Positions 1-11,134 of a stretch of 64,000 bases of DNA are shown here, piece by piece (the first letter of the stretch is position 1; each line of letters begins with the position of its first letter). Position numbers and translations under genes: made by a program. Below the pieces are notes generated by a model, which was given only the letters and a program-made list of their open reading frames with translations, was not told the origin of the DNA and did not search any database. Source of the DNA: Anadara kagoshimensis (taxonomy: Eukaryota; Mollusca; Bivalvia; Arcoida; Arcidae); NCBI GenBank assembly GCA_021292105.1, contig CM037857.1, positions 31,052,365-31,116,364 on the forward strand, in the 5' to 3' direction.

Positions 1-112
1 ATCACAAACCCAAAGCAAATTAAAAACTTTAATTTTTAACTGGCAAATTAGGTTAAACACGTGAATTTCCACCAGGGAAGTGAGACCGGGTGATGCGGAA
101 AGTATGTACTAA
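1..112 (-). repeat. Penelope-like 3' UTR fragment, antisense
   Basis: The sequence runs AAACCCAAAGCAAATTAAAA through CACGTGAATTTCCACCAGGG to GTGAGACCGGGTG. It matches the antisense of the dispersed retroelement 3' end seen most completely at 61862-62060. It is cut by the window edge. Confidence 0.7.
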
Positions 113-587
113 TTATAAAAGCATTGGAGGTTTTTTGAACAACCCTGTATTAAGGCAATAGCAATAAAATGAGTGTGTAACATCTGGATGTTCTGCGTTT
201 TAAGCGGGAAGATTGATAACGGAGCTTGATTATTAAATGATAAAAATTAAACTAGCTACCAGATAAAACAAGAGATATGTAAGCTACTGCTCACTTAGTA
301 TACCCCCGCTTTTAACTTCAACCATTGACCGTAAATGTCAAAAATAAAAGTCAGTAAATCGAAAGTAGATGTCTGGCAGACTTGAAATAAGTACTTGTGG
401 CATGGGATCTCGTACTGAACTCGCATACAAAATTTCAACTAGTAGTTGCTGAGAAACTGTTATGAAAAGCTTTGTTTCGGACGGACGGACAGACGTAAAT
501 CGGAATACCCTTCTTCTTCGAAGCGGAGGTATAGTGATTGCAAAAGAAGGGAATAAAAACTTTTAGATTACTGTAAATATAACGCAA
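113..587. other. no gene recognised
   Basis: AT-rich sequence without a convincing coding frame. Around 478-495 there is a GGACGGACGGACAGACG run, the reverse complement of the TGTCTGTCCGT tract found in a dispersed repeat elsewhere in the window (13960, 63080). It may be a worn fragment of that repeat. Confidence 0.4.
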
Positions 588-885
588 GCATACCGACCCA
601 TGTCCAAATCACAATACCCAAAACCAGAGTAAAGATTTGAGAAAACTTGGAAAAGCTGAACATGTGAACTTCTACCAAGGAAAAGTCAGTTGCTCTAGAA
701 GTGTGAGCATCTAATTTCTAGATAGCTACATCCGCCACATGTTAGGTCCACGGTGCTAAGAGACGTCAAATATATCAAGAATAAGCTTTAATAAAGACAT
801 CTCACTCAACAACATTGTGTCTAAAAAAATAAATCCCACGTGTTTGATCAAAATTGAAAATGAATGGAACATGGGACTAAAACAG
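588..885 (-). repeat. Penelope-like 3' end fragment, antisense, rearranged
   Basis: CATACCGACCCATGTCC, CACATGTTAG and GAGACGTCAAATATATC mark the antisense 3' UTR. GTTTGATCAAAATTGAAAATG at its end belongs earlier in the same UTR, so the copy looks internally rearranged. Confidence 0.6.
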
Positions 886-1242
886 CGTTGTACATTTTAG
901 CGAAAGCATAGGACAAAACACCGAAAAATACGGACGTTTGAGCGACAGAATCAATGATAAGTTTAAATACAGTATTTTGTCAACAAAATTAATTCGCAAT
1001 ATAGAAAGTAGTATTAAATGGTAAGGTACGGTGCCATAGGCGCCCAACACAATTTAACTTTCAATTTCAAGTTCAATTAATTAATACACCCCATTAGAAG
1101 TTGAAATAAAGAAAAGAGCATGTATTTGAAAAGATATAGCGGTTTTGATAGAACTTTATCCTACGAGGGGAAGTCAGAAAGTTCATAGAACAGCGTATTC
1201 AGCCAAGCGTAACACATATTTTCTTTACTAACATTCCGCCAT

Positions 1243-2250
1243 TTTAAGGGTCATCTAAGTAGGAAAATTTAAGTGAAAACCATTTGGTTGAAAAGCGTGA
1301 AAGAGGGGTATAATTATGACATTACCTACACAAGCGTGAAGATTTATAAATAAAAATACAGCAGGAATTGATAATTTAAGAAATCTTAAAATATTTGTTG
1401 CATGTCTTAATGAAAATAGTGCAAAAATACACGTGTTGGGGAAAATAGTTTACACCTTGTATAACGAATTAATTTTAAAAAATGAAAAGATATTAAGATA
1501 GTCAACGTCACAGAGCAGTGCAAAGGGGGCAGAGTTTGTTAAAGAAATACGAGGTTTTTGAAAACTCGACAATTTACGGTTGATGTTATCTACGATTTAT
1601 TTTCCTTTTAAAAATGCGTGTACCAGGCGTGATATCTATATTCTAAGGCCACTAATAATCCAAAATACAACAAGTCACTAAAAGTGCATGGTCACACAAT
1701 ACTGTTCTATTTGAATTGAGGTGAATACTGTTTGGTTTCAACAATGTTGAACTATATAAAGCCGAATATGTCTCAACAATAATCAAGTAATATACAAACT
1801 TAGCTTTATAATCTTCCCTTGGATCGTTGGTGGCCTTAGAATATGAACTATCACGTCTGGTACACGCATTTTTAAAAGGAAAACAAATCGTAGAAAACCT
1901 CAACCGTAAATTGTCAAGTTTTCAGAAAACCTCGTATTTCTTTAACAAACTCTGGCCCCTATGCACTGCTCTATGACGTTGACTATGTTAATGTCTTTTC
2001 ATTTCAGTTTAAAATTAATTCGTTATACAAGGTGTAAACTATTTTCCCCAACGTTAACACGTGTATTTTTGTACAATTTCCTTTAAAAAATGCAACAAAT
2101 ATTTTAAAAACTCTTAAATTATCAATTCCTACTTTATTTTTATTTATAAATCTTCACACTTGTGTAGGTAATTTCATAATTATACCCCTCTTTCACGCTT
2201 TTCAACCAAATGGTTTTCACTTGAATTTTCCTACTTAAATGACCCTTAAA
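1243..2250. repeat. large inverted repeat inside the mariner
   Basis: The left arm at about 1243-1662 is the reverse complement of the right arm at about 1820-2250, with scattered mismatches and a spacer of roughly 160 bp. Matching landmarks include CGTGTTGGGGAAAATAG (1433) against CTATTTTCCCCAACG (2039), and AAAGAGGGGTATAATTATG (1300) against CATAATTATACCCCTCTTT (2174). The right arm lies directly upstream of the transposase start and so looks like the original 5' region; the left arm is an inverted extra copy. A transcript across it would fold into a hairpin of about 400 bp. Confidence 0.9.
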
Positions 2251-2322
2251 CATATCAAGTTTATTTGTCACAACATATTTGTCTAATTCTCAAAAGCATT
2301 CAAAGTTGGTGACCATCAAGCA

Positions 2323-3065
2323 ATGATGGAAAATCAAAATGTTGAGTTTAGGGCAGTAATAAAGTTCCTCACAGAAGAGGGATCAAATGTCAAAGAAATT
2401 CACCGGCGAATGGCCGAGGTGTACAGTGACAGTGGTCCTGCCTATTCCACAGTGGCAAAATGGTCAGCTGAATTTAAACGTGGGCGCACCTCACTGACGG
2501 ATGACCCACGGTCAGGTCGGCCAGCTGATGTCATCACAAAGGAAATTCTCACTTCTGTGGAGACCCTCATCATGAATGATCGTCGAATTAGGATTGGAGA
2601 CATAGCAAGGGAGTGTGACATTTCACATGAAAGTGTATACACGGTTATCCACGAGCATTTTGGGATGTCAAAAGTATCCGCAAGATGGGTCCCCAGAAAC
2701 CTTAATGTGCAGGATCGCTACCAAAGACTCCAGTCAAGTAGGGAGCTGGAATCTCTATCATTGGGGCTTACTATGCTGATCTAATGAAGCAGTTGAAAAC
2801 TGCTATTAAATTAAAAAGGAGGGGAAAGTTGAGCCGAGGGGTATTGCTTCTTCACGAAAATGCTCCTGCGCACAAGTCAAGGATTGCACAAGCAGCGATT
2901 CGTGAATGCAAGTTCAAACACCTTAATCACCCGCCCTACAGTCCCGATTTGGCACCCAGTGATTATTTCCTATTTAGAAATTCAAAATCCCATTTACGGG
3001 GAATCAGATTTCCTGATGATGATGGACTTACATTGCCACAGAGGCTTGGTTTCAGGACCAAATAG
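2323..3065 (+). pseudogene. mariner transposase, internal deletion
   Basis: A cut-and-paste DNA transposase. From ATG 2323, about 130 residues read as the mariner N-terminal DNA-binding region. They include two helix-turn-helix-like parts: the FLTEEGSNVKEIHRRM...WSAEFKRG stretch, and the IRIGDIARECDISHESVYTV stretch around residues 89-108. After about residue 135 (RYQRLQSS) the frame drifts and stops at 2784. A second frame, 2784-3065, picks up the C-terminal catalytic part with LLHENAPAH and HPPYSPDLAPSDYFLF. The segment carrying the first catalytic aspartate is missing, so the break is a deletion of coding DNA plus a frame change. The second catalytic position, normally Asp in mariners, reads Glu here (HEN). 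The gene is dead. Mariner identity is firm; the subfamily is not resolved. Confidence 0.9.
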
Positions 3066-3603
3066 AAGACTTCTATTTCATAGGTATAGACAGTCTGAAA
3101 GAAAAGTGGGCTAAGTGCATTGGGGTAAATGGGGACTTTATTGAAAAATGATAATAAAATGTATGATTTGTTGCGGCAATATATACCCCGTTCTATGAAC
3201 TTTTTGACCTCCCCTCGTACATGTATGGACAATTCTTATAATTAAATAAAAAAGGTAGATTTTCAGATGTTGGCTTAATTAAAAAGTATGTTTTCAATTC
3301 AAGTCCATCTTTACGCTCTCACATGTAAAACATGGCACATGTGGAAGTATATTCCCTCTTTGATGATGCCTTTGTAATTGTTCCCTTCATTTATAGACAG
3401 TTTTTTTGGAAAAATACTTTCAAGAGTTTTTATACGCGATCTCCTAATTATTATTATTATTATTATGATGATGTCCAGTAAAAGCATGTTCAATTTATAC
3501 GAAAATGATATAGAAATACGTTGTCTTTGGCATTGTTACCTGTCTGTAGAAACCAATATAGGCTTTTAGCCTCTTCGGTCAAATTTCTGACCAAGTTTTT
3601 GTT

Positions 3604-3852
3604 GTCGTGTGCTACTTTTGAATGTGGTATTTTATGAAAATTCAAAAGTAGGACATTGCATCGTCATAGAGGAGTCTTTCGTTTGCAATTTTGAAAGAAA
3701 ATGGTTCAGAAATAAACTGTTAGGACTGTGAGAGTACCATCGTTAGCACATCAAAAGTAGCACATGTCATCGTCAGGGTGAAGTCTTTTGTTTGCAGTTT
3801 TGAAAGAAAATGGTTCAGAAATAAACCGTTAGGACTGTGAGGGTACCGTCGT
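3604..3852. repeat. hairpin fragment and 85-bp direct repeat
   Basis: GTGCTACTTTTGAATG (3608) faces ATTCAAAAGTAGGACAT (3640), a worn hairpin of the family listed at 8608. It is followed by two direct copies of about 85 bp (about 3659-3742 and 3768-3851), both containing GAAAGAAAATGGTTCAGAAA and GTTAGGACTGTGAG, 109 bp apart. Confidence 0.75.
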
Positions 3853-4191
3853 GCACAGTGCGGCATTTTACCGAGGCACTTAGATACCGGGGGATATAAA
3901 TAGTTCATTTGTTTCACAATATCCTAGAATAAAAAAAATACACCTGTTCATTTTATTTCTTTTAGCCTCGTTATGAATGATGATATCTAGCACATGGTGC
4001 ACTTCATCGGGGCGCTTACAGAGGGATGTTCATTGTTTCATTGACATTATCATAAATAAACTGTATTGATCCAGGTGACAGGTGTAACGGACATTGAGGT
4101 AGATTTCCCTTAAAATACAAATGTATGAATGCATAGATATTGAAACAAAATAAAAAAGTCAATTTTAATTTTGTAAAAATATGACCATCAA

Positions 4192-4195
<4 letters not shown>

Positions 4196-4233
<38 letters not shown>
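4196..4233. repeat. (TG)n microsatellite
   Basis: Uninterrupted TG dinucleotide run of about 18 units. Confidence 0.97.
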
Positions 4234-4238
<5 letters not shown>

Positions 4239-4916
4239 TGGAATGTTCAATTTTGCACGATATATTTAAAATATATTATTTTTCACAGAAATAATTTTAG
4301 CTTTTTGTTTGTTTTTGTTTAGAGAAATAAAAAATGTAAATAATTGATTACGTTGTCATGCACTTTATAAATGAAGGAGAGAAAAAAATCAATGGTCAGT
4401 TATATGTTCGAAAAACATAAATATTACAAATTGAGATAAAAGACCTTTTTCAAGGGTCAAATACATGATGTATATGTTCCAAAACCATGAATATCAGAAA
4501 TTGAGATAAATGAATTTTTCATAAAGCCAATTTCAGGGTTACCTTTTCTTAGAAAATATGACTGACACATGTCGAAATTAAATACTGGTAAATATGAAAA
4601 CCGCAAATTCGTAAGTTTCCGTAACCTAATATTATACAGCACGAGGGATACCGATGTTACACACGTGCCCGAGCACGCCACGTGCGGAGATATGGGGCGT
4701 GTAACAGTCACGTCCATTAACCAAAATATTAAAAATAAAATTCAGAAATCTTGATGAATAAAAAAAATTATATCAAGTTTATTATCTTATGAGAGTAATT
4801 AAAGTTATATGGGCCTCATCACTATCCATATTTATCAAGTTTTATGATGTATACGTATTTTATATCGCGTATTTGCCATTGACCGTCTGAAATGTCGTCA
4901 CCGATAACTGACCATC

Positions 4917-5110
4917 TTAACGCTTATGCTGAAATCTTAGTCGGAAAGATTTTAGTGCGAGAAAGTTTGTCAGTTCGCTTACGGAAGAATTTTCTTTTTT
5001 TCCAGGGACTCCAGTTTCCTCCATCATCACAGAACTGATATGAATGAAATTCTTGACTAGAGCGTAAACACTTTTACTTTAGTTTACTCTCTCATGTTGC
5101 TGTAACGCAT
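4917..5110 (+). repeat. SINE body fragment
   Basis: AGTGCGAGAAAGTTTGTCAG and TTGCTTACGGAAGAA-like text, then TTCTTGACTAGAGCG, match the body and tail of the tRNA-derived SINE at 12785. The tRNA-like head is missing or decayed. Confidence 0.45.
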
Positions 5111-5404
5111 TCGTTTAATTGTGGATTTTGCTCAGTTAATGTTAATCGGGTTCTTTGAAGAGATAGGGGGAAGGGGGGGGTTAAGCTCTCGTTTGACAAA
5201 GTGGTTCAAACGCGTCTCGTTACGTAGGTTCGTATCTCGTCCGGCAAATCCCGTAGTATTAGAAGTTGCCATTTCGCTCGCTGAATGTCAGTTCTCAAGT
5301 TTTCTGATTTGTTCACCATCCTAGAACTAGTGCCAGTGTCAGTATATACTCGGTATGATTTTTTTTTAAATTTTATCATTCAACATAATTTTCATTTAAA
5401 AAAA

Positions 5405-5490
5405 CCACACATACTAATCCATGTCCAAATTGCAATGCCAAAGCAAACTAAAAACTTTGAAACTGACAAATTATATTAAACTTTTTTATA
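5405..5490 (-). repeat. Penelope-like 3' tip, antisense
   Basis: CATACTAATCCATGTCCAAA then AACTTTGAAACTGACAAATT is the antisense of the retroelement's extreme 3' end. Confidence 0.7.
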
Positions 5491-5782
5491 TAAAATGCAG
5501 ATGTTACTTATGCAAAATTTTATTTCTTCTTGTTATTAATTTAGAAAAAGTCCACTAAGTCACTTCTACCTAATTTTATTTTTTAATTACTTAAAATAAT
5601 ACTATTTTTAGGAGAAAAAGATTTTATAATAACCTTATAAGTCAATATATTTTTTTATTATTAATCTATAAAATTTCCACATTCAGGAGAAATCTTTTTT
5701 TAAAGACATTACAAGTATATAGATAATAGTTTTTTAGCAAATTATAGAAAATTCATTTTCAGAGGAAAAAGATTTTTGAAAC

Positions 5783-5861
5783 TGTCATGTGCTACATCTG
5801 AATTTTTTATTTTTTTTTAATATAAAATAACGCATTCAAAAGTACAGTGTAGCACATGACA
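5783..5861. mobile_element. small hairpin element (TGTCATGTGCTAC family)
   Basis: TGTCATGTGCTAC at 5783 is mirrored by GTAGCACATGACA at the other end. The loop is A/T rich with GCATTCAAAAGTA. It belongs to a family of 50-80 bp near-palindromes in this window. Confidence 0.8.
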
Positions 5862-7814
5862 AGTCTATAAATGGTCAGTAAAATCTTTATTCGTATGTAT
5901 ATAGGATTACGGACAATTTTAAAACTGCATTAAATGATCAATTATTAGTATCATAACTGTAATTTAGTCCAACTTACAATAAGTCATGTAAAATATGACT
6001 AAAAGTTAATTTTATTCCCCGTCAATGACTGCAGCGCCAGCTGGCGTCAACAGCTTGCAAATTTTCCTTCATTATCATTGGACAAAGAAAATTCAATTTT
6101 CAAATGTTCTTTCGCCACGAATTACACAGGTTTTAAATTAACGCATCTTGTCTTTCGATGTATTATTTCAGTTGTAGTCAACCAGTACTGATGTGGGACT
6201 TTCATAACTGGCAAAAGTTTTAGAAAAGTTATGTTAAATCACTGATATAGTTTTTCATGGCGACATTTTAACTTCGGCAAAAGTCGGGATCAAATTATGT
6301 AAGGAAGGTAAGAGTTTTAACTTAACTGTAATATTTTTGAGAGATTGATTTCAGTTATTTAAAGTTTAATTTTTTAATTCAGCGAATAAGTTATTTAATC
6401 TTCAATTCACAGAAACTGGATATCTTCTTTGTGTTTAGCCATATATGGTAAATATTTGCGAAGTTATCCGAATATTGCTCTATTTTATATGGAGAGGAAA
6501 ACTGCACAGAAAGTATAATTGGGGAATTTTAAACATATTTTCAATTCAAAATAGTTGTCAGACTAAGTATTTTGTTCTCTGTTTATTTAAAATGAATTAA
6601 TACAATGGAAACTATACGAATACAAATCTATGAACTCAACCATTGGATTAAACACAACTAAAATCGTGTAATTTTAATTTCATAAAAAATTAAAAAAAAA
6701 ATAAAAAACCAAAAGTTTTGATTATGTTTCAGTAAGATATCATTTCATTTCATTCATTCGTGTATGAATAAAATGACCATTTATTAAAGAAGTTGTATAA
6801 TGTGGTTTTGAAAAAACAATGGTGATTCGAATATGTACTACATGTATATATACATGTACAACAAGCAAGCCGGAAATAACATTATTTTATTGGTACAGAA
6901 GCAATTTGGACAATTTAGTAATTATTTGTGGAGGCCGATCATCAGTCTAGAACTATTATAATGACACAAATCATGATTTAATAACTTGTTAGGAAGTGAA
7001 ATAAGGGTTCATTCAACAATGTTAATTTTTCTGTAAAAATCTCTATAACTGTAAACATTGAATAGTAACGGCCACATATGGAGACCTTGTGTACTTTGAT
7101 TTTGAAATATCAAGGTTCAACGTTTGACGCTAAAATAGGTTAAATGTAAATGAACACTGATAAATATAAATATTCTACTTCGTTTGTCAAACACTTACAT
7201 AAGATTTCAAAATTTTCCCTTCTCTCTTAGACAATTTTAAAGTCAACTTAATATGACAATTGTTATCTTTGCGCTAAATCAGTAATTTTAGCTGATTTAA
7301 GTTATCAATTATAATGTATTTTGTATTTGCGCAATTTCACAGACTAGATTTAGGTTGAACCTATGTTATCCATTTGGTAATCAGTCCGAACTGTATACAG
7401 ACTTCGATTATGTTATAGAATATTTCTGGTTTAAATATATAAGTGCATAATTATCTAAAATAAGAAAAAATGGAATAAGTTATTATTTTGACAAGTTTTA
7501 GAATTTTAAGATTTCAATTTTTTATTTAAATTTAAACTTGAAATAAAAATCTGAGTCTTTACTTGGTTTCTCAAATCCTGTCCCTATAGTACAAAACATT
7601 TGCAATAAAAACATTACATATATGCGAGCATAAAGTTCTACCGGATGTGCAACAGTTCGAAACAATGGCTATTTTTTTAATTGATAAACAGTTCAAATTG
7701 TGTAATTTTCAATCTATCTGTTCCAAGGTATATATGTATGCGCTATTTCTGGATTTGAAGATTTCCAACATTAGTATTTTATTTCTGTTGTTTTTCTGTC
7801 TTCGACTTCTATGC
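5862..7814. other. AT-rich non-coding stretch
   Basis: About 2 kb without a supported gene, RNA or repeat recognised by eye. Homopolymer A runs sit near 6687-6705. Confidence 0.5.
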
Positions 7815-7829
7815 TCTACATCTATTTGT

Positions 7830-8200
7830 AGAGGCCAAGGTGGCCTAATGGATAAGACGTTAGTCTACAAATCCAGGGTCTCTCCCCGCTGTTAGTTCGA
7901 GCTCCGCTCAGACCACATGTGGGAAAGTGAATTTTCCTTGCCGTTGGCCTTTACTGGTTCACCTTGTATCAGTATAATGTGACTGGGGGAGTGGTACGCT
8001 TGTCTGCGGCGTACAGACTCTGTGAACTAGCACGTTAACGTGGCCCTTAGTTTTCGCTAGTACAAGGCAGACCATACTACACACCACACTTCAGCATACA
8101 CGTTCATAGATTAATCCATAGACATTAATAAAATAGATCTCGTTGCGAATAGCTGAAAAACTGTTGATGCGACGTTAAGTAACATTCAACCAACAGACCA
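7830..8200 (+). mobile_element. tRNA-derived SINE, full length
   Basis: The head GGCCTAATGGATAAGACGTT resembles a tRNA A box region, and GTTAGTTCGAGCTCC resembles the B box, so it is pol III type. The tail has GCGACGTTAAGTAACATTCA. The element is bracketed by a 15-bp target duplication, TCTACATCTATTTGT (7815-7829) and TCTACATCTGTTTGT (8201-8215), with one mismatch. That fixes both ends and shows retrotransposition by target-primed insertion. Confidence 0.9.
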
Positions 8201-8607
8201 TCTACATCTGTTTGTCAACAACACAAACACAAGTACCTTGAACACGCAACTACAGTCCGGGCCTGTCGAAATGAGCTAACGGCAACTTAGCTTAAGCCCA
8301 GCGCCAAAGTGACTGACAAGGACAGCTATAGTGGTGAAAAGCTGCCAAGACAGATAGCATCTTCCGAAATAAATATAGCTACCGATGGGCTGATATGAGT
8401 GTTTAAATGGTAGAGGAAACTGGAAATACAAGGAAAAAATCACCTACTAACTGCAAGCGAACTGGCAAACTTTCTCAAATTAGGATCCGACAGAGTAAAA
8501 TTCGAACCAAGGCGGTGAGAGGCGTTTGCACTCGTTACAAAATCGGATACAGCAGTGTGAACCAAGCTGTCGGGTGCTTTATTATTGTCGAAGTCATTTA
8601 ATAGTTC

Positions 8608-8666
8608 TGTCATGTGCTACTTTTGAATTTTTATGAAATAATATAATTCAAAAGTAGCACATGACA
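8608..8666. mobile_element. small hairpin element, clearest copy
   Basis: TGTCATGTGCTACTTTTGAA and its near-perfect mirror TTCAAAAGTAGCACATGACA enclose a loop of about 20 bp (TTTTATGAAATAATATAA). This is the best preserved copy of the hairpin family. No coding potential. Confidence 0.88.
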
Positions 8667-8737
8667 CACAGTTCTTTAACATGCCTTAAAACAACCTAAG
8701 ACATATTTCACCAAACAGTCAAAGAGAGATCCGGCAC

Positions 8738-9060
8738 CCATACTCATACTCAGTGGTAAAGTACTTGCTCCGTATTTTGGAGGTCATGGGTTTGAACCCC
8801 GGCCAGGTCTGACCAAGACTTGAAAATAGGTAGTGACTGTTCTTTCGTCAAGCACTCGGAATTAAGAAATGAAAATAACGGGGCCTTCGGAAGAGACCTG
8901 AAAAACCGATACCCCGAGTCACTGCAGGCGTGACAGGTTAAAGAACCCTCCTTACACGTTGTCCTTAGTCAAAATTTTGTGTCACTTCACCTTTACCTGG
9001 TGACGTTTCGATATAAGTTATTTTTCCCTTTACTGAGACGTAAAACCCAATTTAATCAAC
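8738..9060 (+). mobile_element. tRNA-derived SINE
   Basis: The tRNA-like head (CTCAGTGGTAAAGTACTTGC, then GGGTTTGAACCCC as B box) is followed by the body signature CCAAGACTTGAAAATAGG, GTGACTGTTCTTTCG, CAAGCACTCGG, and a tail with GGTGACGTTTCGATATAAGT. It is the same family as 29135, 37434, 51504, 56292 and 59630. Confidence 0.85.
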
Positions 9061-9080
9061 CAACCAATCTTACTTTGAAG

Positions 9081-9126
9081 TGTCATATACCATTTTTGAA
9101 TGTATTTTATGATTATGGTATATGAC
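9081..9126. mobile_element. small hairpin element (TGTCATATACC subtype)
   Basis: TGTCATATACCATTTTTGAA pairs with TGGTATATGACA. The centre TGTATTTTATGATTA is shared with other family members. Confidence 0.82.
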
Positions 9127-9412
9127 AGAAGGGACAAAGGGTATTATGTGAAAATCGTATTAAATTATGAAAACTGTAAAAATAAACTTTAAAATATATA
9201 TAACAGAATAAATAAAAATTGTCAGGTTCTATACATCATTTAATGTAGAAATAAATGGATCTCAATATTAAGTATATTATGTTGATATTGATTTTATCAA
9301 CCTGTTACGGAGTTAGACACAAACATATGTTACATATATACGGTAACTGATGGGGTTTAGTTACATTAATTATACGAGCATTAAATTACACTATCCCGTT
9401 CTATGTTAAACT

Positions 9413-9745
9413 ACAGTACAGACCTGTCGGAAGTTTAACACAAAGCTAACGAAAACGAAGCTCGGCTGCCGAGTGGCTAGGATATACAGTACTGACCTGT
9501 CGAAAGTTTAACACCGAGCTAACGAAAAGGGACCGAAGCTCGGCTGCCGAGTGGGTAGGATATACAGTACTGACCTGTTGAAAGTTTAACACCGAGCTAA
9601 CGAAAAGGGACCGAAGCTCGGCTGCCGAGTGGGTAGGATATACAGTACTGACCTGTTGAAAGTTTAACACCGAGCTAACGAAAAGGGACCGAAGCCAGTC
9701 GGCTGCCGAGTGGCCGAGATGTGGCTAACTAGTTGACGGAATGGG
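9413..9745. repeat. tandem array, 78-bp unit with core-family terminus
   Basis: Four units start with ACAGTAC at 9413, 9486, 9564 and 9642 (periods 73, 78, 78). Each holds GACCTGTCGAAAGTTTAAC or a close variant, then CTAACGAAAAGGGACCGAAG and CGGCTGCCGAGTGG. Because 78 is a multiple of three, an open frame runs through it on the minus strand, but it is a repeat and not a gene. Confidence 0.93.
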
Positions 9746-9889
9746 GAATAGATAAAGATATGTAAAGAGGGACCAAGGTGATCGTGAGATGTATTTTCGA
9801 AACCATATCATTATTGTAGTGTTAATTTTTTGATAGGCCTGTATTGTACAACAAGTTGCACATATCGTGTAAAATGGAGATCTTCGGGT

Positions 9890-10140
9890 TCAGGTATCTA
9901 GAAAAGCGCTGTCAGCAAGCAATATGCCTGAAAACGTGGTCACCAAATTATATGCTTGGAAAAAACTCTGTCAACAAAATGTACTGTAAAAACGCTAGCA
10001 AGTTGTATGCCTGAAAAATGTTGTATCTAAAAATTTGTCAATAAGTTGTATGCAGAGAAAGTGAGGTTAGCAAGTTATATGCCTGACAAGAAACTGTCAG
10101 GAAGTTTTGTGTCATAAAAGCACTGCCAGCAAAACGACTA
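9890..10140. repeat. degenerate tandem repeat, about 30-50 bp period
   Basis: Variants of GTCAGCAAGTTATATGCCTG recur near 9909, 9945, 9990, 10025, 10070 and 10100 with irregular spacing. Copies are diverged and the unit length is approximate. Confidence 0.55.
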
Positions 10141-10460
10141 CCAAATTCCAGGGTTTTTTCACTTATCATGTATGTAAATTTTTAAAAAGACGTGTTTCAT
10201 TTTTAAAGATTTAGTCTGTTCATTGGCAGAGGAATAATTTTTCAGAATATGTGCCCAATTTGCAATTTGTTTGACATTTGCAGTAAAAACTTATAATATG
10301 GCATCTACATATATACCATGTTTCAATGTTAGATAAATTTCGTGGATATATCTGTTGTCATAGAAACATTAATACCATATTTACAATAGTGTTCAATACA
10401 ATAGGGAACAAGAGAAATCGAAGAAAATCACCGTGCTTTGACAAGCGAGCTGACTTTTTT

Positions 10461-10541
10461 CACACCAGGGTATTCCAAAGCGGGATTCGAACCCAATTAC
10501 AAGAGACGCTTTGATCGGTAAGCGACCAGTTAGCCATCGCG
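10461..10541 (-). repeat. tRNA-like SINE head, minus strand
   Basis: Read on the minus strand it has GATGGCTAACTGGTCGCTTA (A box region) and GGGTTCGAATCCCGC (B box). It lacks a flanking body like the other SINEs, so it is either a fragment or a tRNA pseudogene. A functional tRNA was not demonstrated because I could not build a full cloverleaf. Confidence 0.5.
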
Positions 10542-10863
10542 AATAAATACATGTGTGTGAATGTGTATATTGTGATCACATTGAAAACAAACGGACCGTG
10601 GATATCTGCAAACATAATATGCATTTAATTACAAAAATAGGATGATGGCTTAAAGATATGCACAGACCAGGCTCAAAAGTTCAACAAAGTTAAAAGCCAG
10701 TTGGTCGAGGTCTGTTACTTGTGTATTTGACACCTGTCGCTGACTGGAGTTCAATCCGTCATGGTCTGGGCGTGTTTTACAGTTACCATACAATTGTAGC
10801 ATATTTTTTTTGTATTATCAGAATCGTTGTTTAATTGATTTACAATAAGTACTTTACAAACAA

Positions 10864-11110
10864 CAAACCTGCCGAAAGTTTAAAACCGATCTAACAAAAA
10901 AAAGTTGAAGCTCGGATGCCGAGTGATCGATATTTATAAATATTTATCATATGTACATGATGTATATAATATATATGGATAGCCAACAGTCAAAAAGATG
11001 CAAAGTTACATTGTTTGTATAAATTAAAAATCAGCTGACGTAAAGCTGTCCAAAATAAAGGGACCGAGATAATACTTTCCCCAGTGTTAAACTTTCGACA
11101 GGTCTGTATA
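10864..11110. mobile_element. core-family inverted-repeat element
   Basis: The left end carries CCTGCCGAAAGTTTAAAACC; the right end carries GTGTTAAACTTTCGACAGG then TCTGTA. It is about 245 bp, non-coding, with degraded ends. Confidence 0.75.
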
Positions 11111-11134
11111 CCGCAGTCCTGCTGTGTCTATTGA

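Larger units (their letters stand above)
1164..3217 (+). mobile_element. mariner-family transposon, internally deleted
   Basis: Terminal inverted repeats of about 28 bp begin CGAGGGGAAGTCAGAAAG at 1164 and end CTTTTTGACCTCCCCTCG at 3217, with two mismatches. TA flanks both ends (1162-1163 and 3218-3219), the target duplication typical of Tc1/mariner. Inside lie a damaged transposase (2323-3065) and, unusually, a large inverted duplication of the 5' non-coding half (1243-2250). The element cannot move by itself because the transposase has lost its middle. It could still be mobilised if a related transposase recognises the intact ends. Confidence 0.92.
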
